The position numbers and the translations under genes are program-made. Below are positions 17,175 to 26,376 of a stretch of DNA of 64,000 nucleotides, in pieces (the stretch's first letter is position 1; each line of letters begins with the position of its first letter). The notes beneath the pieces were generated by a model. The model made no database searches, was not told the DNA's origin, and saw nothing but the letters and a program-made list of their open reading frames with translations. The DNA comes from Planctobacterium sp965279005 (GTDB taxonomy: Bacteria; Pseudomonadota; Gammaproteobacteria; Enterobacterales; Alteromonadaceae). The stretch spans positions 62,001 to 126,000 of the forward strand of contig CBDIHK010000024.1 of the NCBI GenBank assembly GCA_965279005.1. The letters run 5' to 3'.

Positions 17175-18725
17175 ATGACATCTGCACCTACACACCAATT
17201 GGTCGATTTATCCAGGCCAGATTTAATTGCACAAGCAATTAAACGGGGAGAAGGTTCGTTTGCGGACAATGGTGCTTTATTAGTCACTACTGGCGCACGC
17301 ACCGGCAGATCCCCAAATGATCGTTTCATCGTAAAAGAAACCTCGACCCAAAATGACATTGAATGGGGCAAGGTCAATAAGCCATTTGATCCAGCCCATT
17401 TCGATGCCCTATGGGACAAAGTTGAGCAAGTTTTACTCCAGAAATCGTATTTTGTATCCCACCTTGAAGTTGGTGCCAACAAGGACTTCACGATCCCGCT
17501 CGTAGTCCGCACAGAAACCGCGTGGCAGCAAGTTTTTGCCAATAACTTGTTTATAAAACCCGACGTATGGAACCAGAAGCAGGAACAAGCCTGGCAAATT
17601 ATGAATGTGCCTAGCTTTGTCTGCGAGCCAGAACGGGATCACACCAACAGCGACGGTGCCGTTATCATTAATTTTGCCCAGAAGAAAGTGCTACTGGCAG
17701 GCATGCGCTATGCGGGTGAAATGAAAAAAGCCATGTTCTCCGTACAGAACTTCCTTTTGCCAGCGTCTGAAGTATTGCCAATGCACTGCTCTGCCAATGT
17801 TGGTAAAGACGGTGATGTCGCCTTGTTTTTTGGCTTGTCTGGCACGGGTAAAACGACCTTATCTGCTGATCCGAACCGCTATTTGATAGGTGACGACGAG
17901 CATGGCTGGGCACCTGGTTCAATCTTCAATATTGAAGGTGGTTGTTATGCCAAGTGCATCAATCTATCCCGTAAAAACGAGCCCGTGATCTGGGACGCCA
18001 TCCGGTTTGGTTCCATTTTGGAAAACGTGGTACTTGATGCCAACGGCACGCCTGATTACGACGATGTCAGCCTAACCCAAAACTCCCGTGCAGCCTATCC
18101 CTTAGAGCATATCGAAAAACGGGTCGAAGCCAACCAGGCAGGCGAGCCTAAAGTGGCTGTTTTCTTGACCTGTGACGTAACAGGTGTATTACCACCAGTG
18201 TCGGTATTGAGCAAAGAAGCTGCCGCTTACCACTTCTTAAGCGGCTACACGGCTAAAGTGGGCTCAACGGAAATTGGCAGCACCGCTGCAATTGAGTCGA
18301 CTTTCTCCACTTGCTTTGGTGCGCCTTTCTTCCCCCGTGCTGCGGGTGTTTACGCCAACCTGCTGATGCGTCGCATGGAGTCATTCGGCACTAAAGTATA
18401 CCTGGTGAATACCGGTTGGACTGGCGGCGGTTACGGGGTTGGCCAACGTTTTGATATACCAACGACGCGCAAGATTGTTGATGCGATAGTGTCAGGGAAG
18501 CTAGCCGGAGTGGAGACAACCCATTTACCTGGCTTAAACCTGGATGTTCCCGTGGCGCTAGAAGGTGTGGCCACCGAATTATTGCAGCCGCGCAATACCT
18601 GGCAGGATAAAGCCGCTTACGACCAGCAGGCTGCAGCACTGATTAGTGAATTCGAAGCTAACTTTAAAAAGTATGACGTCGATTCAGCAATCGTGGCCGC
18701 CGGTCCGCAGACTGAGCAGCTATAA
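17175..18725 (+). CDS. pckA: Phosphoenolpyruvate carboxykinase (ATP)
   Basis: 516 residues. It converts oxaloacetate and ATP to phosphoenolpyruvate, CO2 and ADP, the first step of gluconeogenesis. Marks are the early GARTGRSPNDRFIV, the PEPCK-specific P-loop GLSGTGKTTLS, the metal-binding DDEHGW and the late LVNTGWTGGGYGVG. The ATG at 17175 is preceded by GGAG at a good distance and gives the family length (E. coli 540). Its place between hslO and envZ/ompR matches related genomes. It converges on envZ with 34 bp between the stops. Confidence 0.97.
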   Translation: MTSAPTHQLVDLSRPDLIAQAIKRGEGSFADNGALLVTTGARTGRSPNDRFIVKETSTQNDIEWGKVNKPFDPAHFDALWDKVEQVLLQKSYFVSHLEVGANKDFTIPLVVRTETAWQQVFANNLFIKPDVWNQKQEQAWQIMNVPSFVCEPERDHTNSDGAVIINFAQKKVLLAGMRYAGEMKKAMFSVQNFLLPASEVLPMHCSANVGKDGDVALFFGLSGTGKTTLSADPNRYLIGDDEHGWAPGSIFNIEGGCYAKCINLSRKNEPVIWDAIRFGSILENVVLDANGTPDYDDVSLTQNSRAAYPLEHIEKRVEANQAGEPKVAVFLTCDVTGVLPPVSVLSKEAAAYHFLSGYTAKVGSTEIGSTAAIESTFSTCFGAPFFPRAAGVYANLLMRRMESFGTKVYLVNTGWTGGGYGVGQRFDIPTTRKIVDAIVSGKLAGVETTHLPGLNLDVPVALEGVATELLQPRNTWQDKAAYDQQAAALISEFEANFKKYDVDSAIVAAGPQTEQL

Positions 18726-18759
18726 GCAAGTATGGATGTTTGCCCTCGCTGGGTTGCAC

Positions 18760-20073
18760 TCAGCGGGCGGCATTTAGCAATATCGTTGCCACTAAGCCAC
18801 CGTCAGGGTGGTTGGTCAGTTCTACCTTGCCTGAATGCATGTCAACGATACGTTTAATAATGGCCAATCCAAGCCCTGAACCTAGGCTGCCCCTGGCATC
18901 GTCACCCTGCTTGAAGGGTTGGAACAAACTCTCGATTTTCTCTTCTGGTATGCCCTTGCCAAAGTCCCTGACCCGGAAAAACGCCTGCCTTTGTTTCTTT
19001 ATATAGCCTGTTGATATTTCTATGTTATTGCTACCGTAGCGAAATGCATTCTCAATTAGGTTGTCGAGTACCCTTTTAATTGCCACTTTTCTCACCAACA
19101 CAGGGGGCACATTGCTGAGATCCAGTTTAATTTCGTGTTGCTCTTCGATTCCCCGGGCATGGGCAGCTTCTTCGGCGAGATGGTTAATGTTGATCAGTAT
19201 GGTTTTTTCAGACTTATCTTGGCGCACGTAATCGATAAATTGGTCGATTATGTCATTCATGTCCTCAATGTCATGGATGATGCCTTCTGATATCCACGCT
19301 TGGGATTCAGGTAGCATTTCGGTGGCAAGCCGGATCCGGGTCAAGGGGGTGCGCAGGTCGTGGGAAATACCGGCAGTTAACAGCGCGCGGTCGTCTTCTA
19401 ACTGTTTAATACCTTTTGCCATCTGGTTAAAAGCTTGGGTTACTGCCACGATTTCGCTACTCCCTTCTTCATTCAAAGGTGGTGGGATTTCACCTTTACC
19501 AACGCTTATCGCCGCTTTTTGCAAGCCTTGCAATGGCCGGTTGAGCCTGCGCACAAATATCCAGCCACCCGCCACGCTGAGGATACCTATTACCATCAAG
19601 TATATGGTAAGGGGGCTAATATTGGTGTCACCAACACTGCTTAGCGGCATGGTTATCCAAAGGTGTGGGGCTTGTGGTGGGCGGATCCAGAATACATATT
19701 GGTTGCCCTGGCTGACCCTTACTTCAGCAGGTCCCCCCAATTCATCGGACATCTGTTGGGAGAAAAATTGATAGTAGGTGGCTTCTTCCAGGCCATTTTC
19801 CCTTGCCGCTTCTTCAGAGAACACCCTGATGCCAGTGGCCTTAAAATAACCGTCCCGGAAGGAGGGGTTTTTGTGTGCTAAATCATCCAAAAACAAGACG
19901 TTAATTTGTGACGCAAGCAGTGTGTTTATTTGTTTGTAAGTCGGGCCTACAAAATAGTACGCAACCGACAAATAGGACACTACTTGGTTGATCAGCAATA
20001 GCACACCAATGAGCAGAACGGTCTGCCCAAATGCACTTTGCGGTTTAAACGGGAATTTCAATTTGGTTAGCAA
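18760..20073 (-). CDS. envZ: Osmosensor histidine kinase EnvZ
   Basis: 437 residues. Two membrane spans (about 16-42 and 155-175) bracket a periplasmic domain of about 110 residues. A HAMP domain follows (about 175-230), then the H-box ISHDLRTPLTRIRLA with the phospho-accepting His238, and an ATPase domain with N box NLIENAFRYG and G boxes DFGKGIPEEK and GSGLGLAI. It phosphorylates and dephosphorylates OmpR in response to osmotic state. It is 55 bp from ompR and, unusually, a strong terminator hairpin lies between them. A 7-bp hairpin at 18745-18767 near its stop lacks a U-tract. Confidence 0.95.
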   Translation of the reverse strand: MLTKLKFPFKPQSAFGQTVLLIGVLLLINQVVSYLSVAYYFVGPTYKQINTLLASQINVLFLDDLAHKNPSFRDGYFKATGIRVFSEEAARENGLEEATYYQFFSQQMSDELGGPAEVRVSQGNQYVFWIRPPQAPHLWITMPLSSVGDTNISPLTIYLMVIGILSVAGGWIFVRRLNRPLQGLQKAAISVGKGEIPPPLNEEGSSEIVAVTQAFNQMAKGIKQLEDDRALLTAGISHDLRTPLTRIRLATEMLPESQAWISEGIIHDIEDMNDIIDQFIDYVRQDKSEKTILININHLAEEAAHARGIEEQHEIKLDLSNVPPVLVRKVAIKRVLDNLIENAFRYGSNNIEISTGYIKKQRQAFFRVRDFGKGIPEEKIESLFQPFKQGDDARGSLGSGLGLAIIKRIVDMHSGKVELTNHPDGGLVATILLNAAR

Positions 20074-20097
20074 AACAGCGCGTTACTAATAAAGGAG

Positions 20098-20124
20098 TTA
20101 AAAAAGGGTGCCACTAGGCACCCT
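20098..20124 (-). terminator. Strong intrinsic terminator between ompR and envZ
   Basis: AGGGTGCC (20105-20112) and GGCACCCT (20117-20124) form a perfect 8-bp GC-rich stem with an ACTA loop. On the minus strand it is followed at once by TTTTTTAA. It begins 5 bp after the ompR stop and ends 25 bp before the envZ start, so it should cut transcription between the two partners. Confidence 0.88.
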
Positions 20125-20128
20125 GGGT

Positions 20129-20872
20129 TTACTCATTGGCAGCAGAAGCTGTGCTGCTGGCGCCATCAGGCACAAATACATAGCCCAAGCCCCATACCGT
20201 TTGGATATAGCGCGGGTTTGCAGGGTCTTCTTCTAGCATGCGGCGCAGCCGCGACACCTGTACGTCGATGCTGCGTTCAAGGGCACTATAGTCACGGCCA
20301 CGGGCGAGGTTCATCAATTTGTCCCTGGAAAGGGGCTCCCTGGGATGCGTTACCAGGGCTTTTAACACCGCGAACTCACCACTGGTCAGCGTTATTGGTT
20401 CGTCATTGGCGGTCATTTCCCGAGTGCCTAGGTTAAGGCTATATTGACCAAATGTGACTATTTGTTCTTCTTTAGATGGGGCACCGGGTGCTTCGGTTTC
20501 ATTCCGGCGCAGCACCGCTTTGATCCGGGCTAGCAGCTCCCTAGGATTGAATGGTTTGGGCAGGTAGTCGTCCGCCCCCATTTCCAACCCGATAATCCGG
20601 TCAACTTCATCGCCCTTGGCGGTTAGCATAACAATCGGTATTTTGTTGTCTTTTTGGCGAAGACGACGGCAAATAGAAAGCCCATCTTCTCCCGGCAGCA
20701 TCAGATCCAACACCATTAAATGGAAGTTTTCACGTTCCAGGAACCGGTCCATCTGTTCAGAGTTGGCGGCACTTCGTACTTGGTAGTTTTGTTCTACTAA
20801 ATAGCGCTCCAATAAACTGCGTAGGCGCATATCATCGTCTACAACGAGTATTTTCGGCGTTTCTTGTCCCAT
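20129..20872 (-). CDS. ompR: Response regulator OmpR
   Basis: 247 residues: a receiver domain (1-125) with acidic pocket DDD at 12-14, phosphorylated Asp56 in LDLMLPGEDG and the conserved Lys in YLPKPFNPRELLARIKAVLRR, then an OmpR-type winged helix (about 150-240) ending in VWGLGYVFVP. It controls outer-membrane porin and envelope genes. The 130-bp gap to the upstream prkB has two TTGACA hexamers 10 bp apart (complement of 20965-20970 and 20975-20980), possible -35 elements, but no good -10 was found. Confidence 0.96.
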   Translation of the reverse strand: MGQETPKILVVDDDMRLRSLLERYLVEQNYQVRSAANSEQMDRFLERENFHLMVLDLMLPGEDGLSICRRLRQKDNKIPIVMLTAKGDEVDRIIGLEMGADDYLPKPFNPRELLARIKAVLRRNETEAPGAPSKEEQIVTFGQYSLNLGTREMTANDEPITLTSGEFAVLKALVTHPREPLSRDKLMNLARGRDYSALERSIDVQVSRLRRMLEEDPANPRYIQTVWGLGYVFVPDGASSTASAANE

Positions 20873-21002
20873 AAAATGGATCCACTTGTTACATTTATCC
20901 TAGCAATATAGGCTAGATTGTATTTTTTAAACAGGAACGAGATGTAAGTTGGCTAACATCTATGTGTCAAAATATGTCAACGCAAAAGGCTTAGCCTCAG
21001 TA

Positions 21003-21905
21003 CTAGTTATCGGCAACCCAGTCCAACTGAAAACTAGCCCGGCGTTTTTTATCCATTATTTCTTCAATTAAAGGTGTGAGGATCAACTCCATCGCCAATC
21101 CCATTTTGCCGCCTGGCACTACTAAGGTATTTATCCTGGACATAAAAGCCCCGTCTATCATCTGCAGCAAATAAGGAAAGTCGACGTTTTTCATTTCTCG
21201 CCTGAATCGCACAACCACGAAACTTTCGTCGGAGGAAGGGATGTCCCTAGCGCTGAAAGGGTTGGAGGTGTCTACGGTGGGTACCCTTTGGAAATTGACG
21301 TGGGTTTGGGAAAATTGGGGCGTTATGAACTTAAAATAATCCTCCATACTACGCACTATGCTGCTCATGACCGCTTCCCGGCTATGGCCACGGTCGGTAG
21401 TGTCGCGAACTATCTTTTGGATCCATTCCAGGTTAACGATGGGTACCATGCCAACCAACAAGTCTACATGGGTAGCGACGTCGGCTTCTTCGGTAACTAC
21501 ACCGCCATGTAGCCCTTCATAAAACAAGCAATCGGTATTTTCTGGAAGATCCTGCCAAGGGGTAAAAGTGCCTGGCATTTGGTTAAATGGCACCGCTTCG
21601 TCAAAAGTGTGTAAATACTGCCGATGTTTTCCTTGTCCCGTTTCACCATAGTCGCTAAAAGTGCGCATTAAGGCTTCAAAATCATTTGCCTTGGGACCAA
21701 AATAACTTATGTGCCTACCTTGCTCCTGTGCCTTGCGTATTTCTACTTCCATTTCAGGCCGCGTATAGCGATGGAAGCTGTCGCCTGACACCATGGCGGC
21801 ATTAATATTAAGGTTCCTAAAAATATGCCGTATAGCATTGGTGGTGGTTGTTGTACCTGCACCTGAGGAACCTGTAATCGCGATAATCGGATGTTTTACA
21901 GACAT
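21003..21905 (-). CDS. prkB: Phosphoribulokinase family protein (PrkB type)
   Basis: 300 residues, closely matching E. coli PrkB. The P-loop GSSGAGTTTT lies near residue 12, then GDSFHRYTRPEM, GPKANDFEAL, the YEGLHGG motif and VVPGGKMGLAMELI near the C-terminus. It should phosphorylate ribulose 5-phosphate or a related substrate, but there is no Calvin-cycle context here and the true role of the heterotroph form is unclear. The ATG at 21905 fits the family N-terminus MSVKHPIIAITG; the TTG at 21962 that extends the frame is less likely. Confidence 0.93.
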   Translation of the reverse strand: MSVKHPIIAITGSSGAGTTTTTNAIRHIFRNLNINAAMVSGDSFHRYTRPEMEVEIRKAQEQGRHISYFGPKANDFEALMRTFSDYGETGQGKHRQYLHTFDEAVPFNQMPGTFTPWQDLPENTDCLFYEGLHGGVVTEEADVATHVDLLVGMVPIVNLEWIQKIVRDTTDRGHSREAVMSSIVRSMEDYFKFITPQFSQTHVNFQRVPTVDTSNPFSARDIPSSDESFVVVRFRREMKNVDFPYLLQMIDGAFMSRINTLVVPGGKMGLAMELILTPLIEEIMDKKRRASFQLDWVADN

Positions 21906-22092
21906 AAGAATACTGTTCGCTAGACGAGGCCTTGTTATAGGCTCTTTATTTAGCCGGGTCAAGCATCAATAATCGCATCCGGTAGTTAACGGAACCGTTA
22001 TTTTTTTCGCAAAAACACAACGGCTTTAGCTCTTCCAGCTGAGTCAAGCTATATTTTGGTGTAACCCAAATTCAATTGGCGGCCCGATATCC

Positions 22093-22719
22093 ATGGCATC
22101 AAAGCGAGCACAATACTTGGTTGTATATGATACAGAATTCACTGCCTGGCCTGGCTCAATGCAGCGGTCCTGGTCCGCGCCGGGTGAATACCGCGAAATA
22201 TTCCAAATCGCGGCGATAAAGCTTGAATATGATGCAGGGGCTTTAAAACCAGTGGGATCTTTCAGCAGCATAATTAAACCTAAAATAAATCCACAATTGA
22301 GCTCATATGTAATCAATTTAACCGGGATAACCCAGAATATCATCGAGGAACTTGGCATTGATTTTGAGTCCAGCTTCCAACAGTTTCTTGCTTTCTACGA
22401 TGAAGGCATCGATTCGCAGGTATTGGGAGTGTCATGGGGAGCCGACGACGTTGTCCTGCTCGAAAACTGTGATTTGTGTGGAATAGAGGCCGACAACAAG
22501 ATCCCAATGACCATTAACTTGAGGCAGTTTGCCAAGCAAAAAGTATTACCTGGTTGCAATATGGTAAGTGGTGAATTGGCCAGCGCTAATGGGATTGCAT
22601 TGGATGGGCATGTGCATAATGCCCTGCATGATGTCAAAAGCATCAGCGAGGCATTAATCCATTGGACTTCTAAGGGATATTTTAATTGTGACGAACTTTT
22701 TCTCTCGGCCAATAGTTAG
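22093..22719 (+). CDS. DEDDh-type 3'-5' exonuclease domain protein
   Basis: 208 residues with the RNase T/DnaQ-like fold. ExoI motif is VVYDTEFTAW (D and E), the middle motif is around LGVSWGADD, and the ExoIII motif is HNALHDVKS with the His and Asp five residues apart. The nearest recognised relatives are sequence-nonspecific or RNA 3'-5' exonucleases (ERI-1-like); the substrate here is unknown. It is divergent from prkB and followed by a long geneless region. No clear ribosome binding site precedes the ATG. Confidence 0.8.
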   Translation: MASKRAQYLVVYDTEFTAWPGSMQRSWSAPGEYREIFQIAAIKLEYDAGALKPVGSFSSIIKPKINPQLSSYVINLTGITQNIIEELGIDFESSFQQFLAFYDEGIDSQVLGVSWGADDVVLLENCDLCGIEADNKIPMTINLRQFAKQKVLPGCNMVSGELASANGIALDGHVHNALHDVKSISEALIHWTSKGYFNCDELFLSANS

Positions 22720-23634
22720 GGCTGTATAATGGCATTTACCAGCTACTGCGTGCGGCAATCTATTCCTGCACCAATTGGCCGCAGATAAAATATACATCGA
22801 ACCAAGTTTAGACACATCAATAAGTCCAATTCTCCTCGGTGCCCATGGCTCCAATTGAATCGGTAGTAATATTACCGGGTTGAAAAAATAACAACCTCTA
22901 AATGCTTAGTCAAAAAGTCTGAGCATTGCATTTTGCATTTTTTGTAAGTTGGTACCTACACACCATGTGAGCCATTCCTATTGTCGAAAATGATGTATTA
23001 ATTGATTTCTCTAAATGTCGATTGCAGAAACGCAAAAAATCATCCTACTTCGGATAAAGGGATACCTCTATAAGTTATCTTGGTTTTTAACAGAAATGTA
23101 GGTGGTATAGGATCAGGTAGCAATTTAAAGTTGGTTTTTAGGTGTTTTTACTGAGTTTTGCTTGCTCTTTTGGTTGCTTGCTGAGGGGGGGGGTTGGGAT
23201 GGGGAGGTTTGTTAAAGTTGCCGATATAAGCGTTAAAATGTCGCTATGTTCTATAAATTCGCATTCTTCCTTAACTATGACCAGCGTTTCGTTAGGCTTG
23301 TTTTCAAGTGTTATGGGGTGTTTTTACTGACATTCCTTCCTGTATCTTAAAAATGGCTCTTTTTTAGCGTTAGGAGGGCTGTTTCATTGGGTTCAAATTT
23401 GATTATTGAAGATATCTTTGATATTAGTAAGTGCTTGCAAACAGAGAATTTCTTCTCGCTTTGCTTGTTCCTAAGAAAAATGCTAATTAAATCATGCGGT
23501 TAAATATGTATTTCGCTATTGAAAATGCAATTAAAAACATGATTGGGTAGAGATTTGAACCAGATCTGGGGTCTGTTAAGGATTAATTACGAGTAATCTG
23601 CTAAATTGCGAAATGTCGTGATATGCGCCAACTT
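22720..23634. other. Geneless AT-rich region with direct repeat and G-run
   Basis: About 0.9 kb between the exonuclease and the purD hairpin with no convincing gene. It contains a 14-bp direct repeat GGTGTTTTTACTGA at 23141-23154 and 23317-23330 (176 bp apart), a purine run with nine consecutive G near 23190, and a degenerate copy of the dispersed repeat (AATTGAATCGGTAGTAA at 22853-22869). A 62-codon frame at 23142-23330 starts and ends inside the two copies of the direct repeat but has no recognisable protein features. Confidence 0.5.
23141..23330. repeat. 14-bp direct repeats flanking a 162-bp segment
   Basis: GGTGTTTTTACTGA occurs at 23141-23154 and again, identically, at 23317-23330. The intervening segment is G- and T-rich. 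They could be the scar of a deletion or insertion event, or chance in a biased sequence. Confidence 0.5.
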
Positions 23635-23661
23635 AGGGGTGAACTTTCGCTATTCACCCCT
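23635..23661 (-). terminator. Hairpin after purD
   Basis: AGGGGTGAA (23635-23643) and TTCACCCCT (23653-23661) make a perfect 9-bp stem with a 9-nt loop, 29 bp beyond the purD stop. On the minus strand it is followed by AAGTTGG, so there is no U-tract; it may act as a processing or stability hairpin instead of a classical terminator. Confidence 0.55.
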
Positions 23662-23690
23662 GAATGTGCCGTTATCAGGTTAGTTGACTG

Positions 23691-24977
23691 TTATTCACCT
23701 GTTTCCCTTAGGATAGCTTTGTAACCGATGTCCCGCCGGTAGGCCATGTCGTCCCAAGAAATTCCATCAACCAGGGCATAGGCCTTGTCTGCGGCTTCCT
23801 TTACCGTTTTGCCAAGCGTAGTCACGCATAGCACCCTACCCCCTGATGTAAGTACCTGTTCACTTTTTAATGTAGTACCCGCGTGAAACACTTTGGCATC
23901 ATCGGTTGCCGGTTTAATCCCTGAAATAACTTTACCTTTCAAATAACTTCCAGGGTACCCGCCTGAAGCTAGGACGACACCTATGGCAGCCCGAGGATCA
24001 AATTCAATGTCCTTACCCGCCAAGTCACCGTCCAGTGCCAATTGGATCAAAGACACCAGATCCGATTTTAAGCGCATCATTATTGGTTGCGTTTCTGGAT
24101 CTCCAAAGCGGCAATTATATTCGATAACTTTCGGGGTACCGTCTGCTGAAATCATTAAGCCAGCATATAAAAAACCAACGTAGGGGTGGCCTTCGTCCCG
24201 CATACCCTGCACCGTTGGTTTGATTACTTCCTGCATAATCCGAGTGTGGATTTCCGGCGTTACAACGGGGGCGGGTGAGTAGGCTCCCATGCCACCCGTA
24301 TTAGGGCCAGTATCGCCTTCTCCAGCCCGTTTATGGTCTTGGCTGGTGGCAAAGGGAATCGCGTTTTTACCGTCAACCAGGACGATGAAACTTGCTTCCT
24401 CACCATCCAAGAATTCTTCAATGACTACTCGGCTGCCTGCATTGCCAAACTTATTTCCTGCTAACATGTCTTCAACAGCGGCTTTGGCTTCGGCAACGTT
24501 CATTGCCACAATTACGCCTTTGCCAGCGGCTAAGCCATCGGCTTTAACCACAATAGGTGCGCCTTTTTCATCTATGTATGCAAGCGCAGGCGCAACCTCG
24601 GTAAAACAAGCATACTCTGCTGTTGGTATTTGGTATTTGGCCAAGAAGTCTTTGGTAAAAGCTTTAGAGCCTTCTAACTGGGCTGCTGCTTTGCTCGGCC
24701 CAAAAATTGCCAAGCCTTCAGCCTGGAAAGCATCGACTACACCTGCAACTAAGGGCTGCTCTGGGCCAACCACCGTCAAATCAACTTGGTTTTGTTTTGC
24801 AAAGTCGGTTAATGCTTTGATGTCTTCAGCGCCTATGGTGACGTTGATTAGACCGTTTTCTAACTCAGTGCCAGCATTTCCAGGCGCTACGTAGACAGTG
24901 GTTACTTGCTCACTCTGGTTTAGTTTGTACGCTAGGGCGTGCTCACGACCGCCAGAGCCTAACACCATTATTTTCAT
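23691..24977 (-). CDS. purD: Phosphoribosylamine-glycine ligase (GARS)
   Basis: 428 residues. It joins glycine to 5-phosphoribosylamine with ATP, the second step of purine synthesis. The N-terminus MKIMVLGSGGREHALAYKL and APGNAGTE are diagnostic; the ATP-grasp domain shows VVKADGLAAGKGV, the GPNTGGMGAYSPAPV loop and EYNCRFGDPETQP. In many gammaproteobacteria purD follows purH; here the gene upstream is a methyltransferase and no purH is in the window. The start follows the methyltransferase stop by 12 bp, so they are probably cotranscribed. Confidence 0.97.
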   Translation of the reverse strand: MKIMVLGSGGREHALAYKLNQSEQVTTVYVAPGNAGTELENGLINVTIGAEDIKALTDFAKQNQVDLTVVGPEQPLVAGVVDAFQAEGLAIFGPSKAAAQLEGSKAFTKDFLAKYQIPTAEYACFTEVAPALAYIDEKGAPIVVKADGLAAGKGVIVAMNVAEAKAAVEDMLAGNKFGNAGSRVVIEEFLDGEEASFIVLVDGKNAIPFATSQDHKRAGEGDTGPNTGGMGAYSPAPVVTPEIHTRIMQEVIKPTVQGMRDEGHPYVGFLYAGLMISADGTPKVIEYNCRFGDPETQPIMMRLKSDLVSLIQLALDGDLAGKDIEFDPRAAIGVVLASGGYPGSYLKGKVISGIKPATDDAKVFHAGTTLKSEQVLTSGGRVLCVTTLGKTVKEAADKAYALVDGISWDDMAYRRDIGYKAILRETGE

Positions 24978-24989
24978 TGTGGGTTCCTG

Positions 24990-25790
24990 TTACTGCTTTA
25001 TAAATTTGAGGGTCATGCGGTCGCTTTCGCCGATCGCAAGATATTTGCTAAAGGGTTCATCGCCGGTTCTCAAACGCGGCGGTAATGTCCATACTCCATT
25101 GGGGTGGTCTGCCGTATCATTCGGGTTAGCATTGATTTCAGAACTAGCTACCAGCTTGAAGCCTGCTTTCTGGGCACTTTTGATTACAGCAGATTGTTTC
25201 ATGTATCCGGAAGTCTTTTGCAGTTCATCGGCCATATCTTCGGGCAACCTGTGTTCGACTACGCCTAATATGCCACCTTTTTTAAGCGCCCTGGAAAAAG
25301 CCTTGAAACTCTTGTCCATACCAGTTTGCCCTTGTCGCATGTACCAATTGTGTACATTGCGGAAGGTGAGCACCATATCTGCCGAACCTTTATCTGCAAT
25401 GGCGCCGGACTTTGTTGGGTGGAAACTGGTTACTTGCGCACCGGAATAGGGCTCAAGCTGTGCTATTCTTTGTTCAAACCGTTGCCGGGAGTTAACGAAA
25501 AACTCTGGCGTATCGTCATCTATCAAAAAATGGGCGGCGATATATTGGCCTTTCCCTGACACCAATGGGGCAAGGATGTCAGCATACCAACCTCCGCCTG
25601 GCCATATCTCAACCACCGTCATCTCCGGTTGCAACCCGAAAAATCGCAATGTTTGCTGCGGATGGCGGTATTCGTCCCTAGCCTTGGCTTCAGAACTACG
25701 GAGATCTGAGCTGGCGGCCTGGGTTATAAAATCCTTTGCTTGTATACTGGTTGAAACCAAGATAAGTACCAATAGGGCTACTCTAGACAT
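24990..25790 (-). CDS. Predicted exported SAM-dependent methyltransferase (COG4798-like)
   Basis: 266 residues. The N-terminus MSRVALLVLILVSTSIQAKD looks like a cleavable signal peptide, then a class I methyltransferase fold with motif I VVEIWPGGGWYADILAP at about 60-76, an acidic residue pattern around AAHFLIDD and motif IV-like ADMVLTFRNVHNWY. Proteins of this kind are recalled as the COG4798 predicted methyltransferases, commonly with a signal peptide; the substrate is unknown. SAM availability in the periplasm is an open question, so the signal may be an inner-membrane anchor. It sits upstream of purD on one transcript. Confidence 0.75.
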   Translation of the reverse strand: MSRVALLVLILVSTSIQAKDFITQAASSDLRSSEAKARDEYRHPQQTLRFFGLQPEMTVVEIWPGGGWYADILAPLVSGKGQYIAAHFLIDDDTPEFFVNSRQRFEQRIAQLEPYSGAQVTSFHPTKSGAIADKGSADMVLTFRNVHNWYMRQGQTGMDKSFKAFSRALKKGGILGVVEHRLPEDMADELQKTSGYMKQSAVIKSAQKAGFKLVASSEINANPNDTADHPNGVWTLPPRLRTGDEPFSKYLAIGESDRMTLKFIKQ

Positions 25791-25899
25791 GGCAAATTGC
25801 TCGCTGCATTGAAGTGGCTATATTGTAGTGCATTTTTTATTGTGGGTGGGGAAAAACCCGCTGACTATTCCAGCCTTTGACAGCCAGGTGTCGTTATAA

Positions 25900-26376
25900 A
25901 TGTCTATAAGTGAATTACAAACTAATTTTGCACGTCCGGGAAAGTTAGAGTGGATAGGCGTTAGGCCTGGCCGTCGGGCGCCTATGATCTGTTGCCAGCA
26001 GGTTGAAGTTAAACCTGGCATGGGCATAACAGGGGATAGGTTTAAGGGCAATGTATCTAGCAAGCGACAAATAAGCCTTATTCAAGAAGAGCATTTATCT
26101 GCTATTGCATCTGCCCAAGGTCTATCTGATGTGGATCCGGCTCTGTTAAGGCGCAACTTGGTGGTTTCAGGAATTAACTTGCTGGCACTTAAGGGAAGGC
26201 AGTTCCAGCTTGGCACCGCTGTCTTGGAGTACTCGGGCCTGTGCCACCCTTGCTCAAGGATGGAGGAGGTACTGGGTATGGGGGGCTACAACGCCATGCG
26301 AGGACATGGCGGTATTTTGGCGAAAGTGGTCTCGCAAGGAGTATTTTCGTTGGGCAGTGAGCTGTTGCCTCTTTAG
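25900..26376 (+). CDS. MOSC domain-containing protein
   Basis: 158 residues forming essentially one MOSC (molybdenum cofactor sulfurase C-terminal) domain: GVRPGRRAPM, the GITGDRFKG motif, the RRNLVVSGINLLAL segment and the conserved cysteine in YSGLCHPC. MOSC proteins transfer or bind sulfur for metal-sulfur chemistry, often with molybdopterin enzymes; no such enzyme is nearby. It is a standalone plus-strand gene divergent from the methyltransferase-purD pair. Confidence 0.87.
   Translation: MSISELQTNFARPGKLEWIGVRPGRRAPMICCQQVEVKPGMGITGDRFKGNVSSKRQISLIQEEHLSAIASAQGLSDVDPALLRRNLVVSGINLLALKGRQFQLGTAVLEYSGLCHPCSRMEEVLGMGGYNAMRGHGGILAKVVSQGVFSLGSELLPL

Noticed and set aside
18745..18767. Hairpin between pckA and envZ as terminator
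   Set aside because: The stem is short (seven pairs with one G-T), extends into the envZ end and has no U-tract, so it was not listed.
21003..21905. Phosphoribulokinase as a sign of carbon fixation
   Set aside because: It matches the PrkB type found in heterotrophs such as E. coli, and no RuBisCO or other Calvin-cycle gene is in the window.
23291..23297. GTTAGGC as an integron attC core site
   Set aside because: It fits GTTRRRY, but no matching RYYYAAC partner at the right distance, no cassette gene and no integrase were found.
23142..23330. 62-codon open frame in the geneless region
   Set aside because: Low-complexity composition driven by G and T runs, no ribosome site and no recognisable domain.
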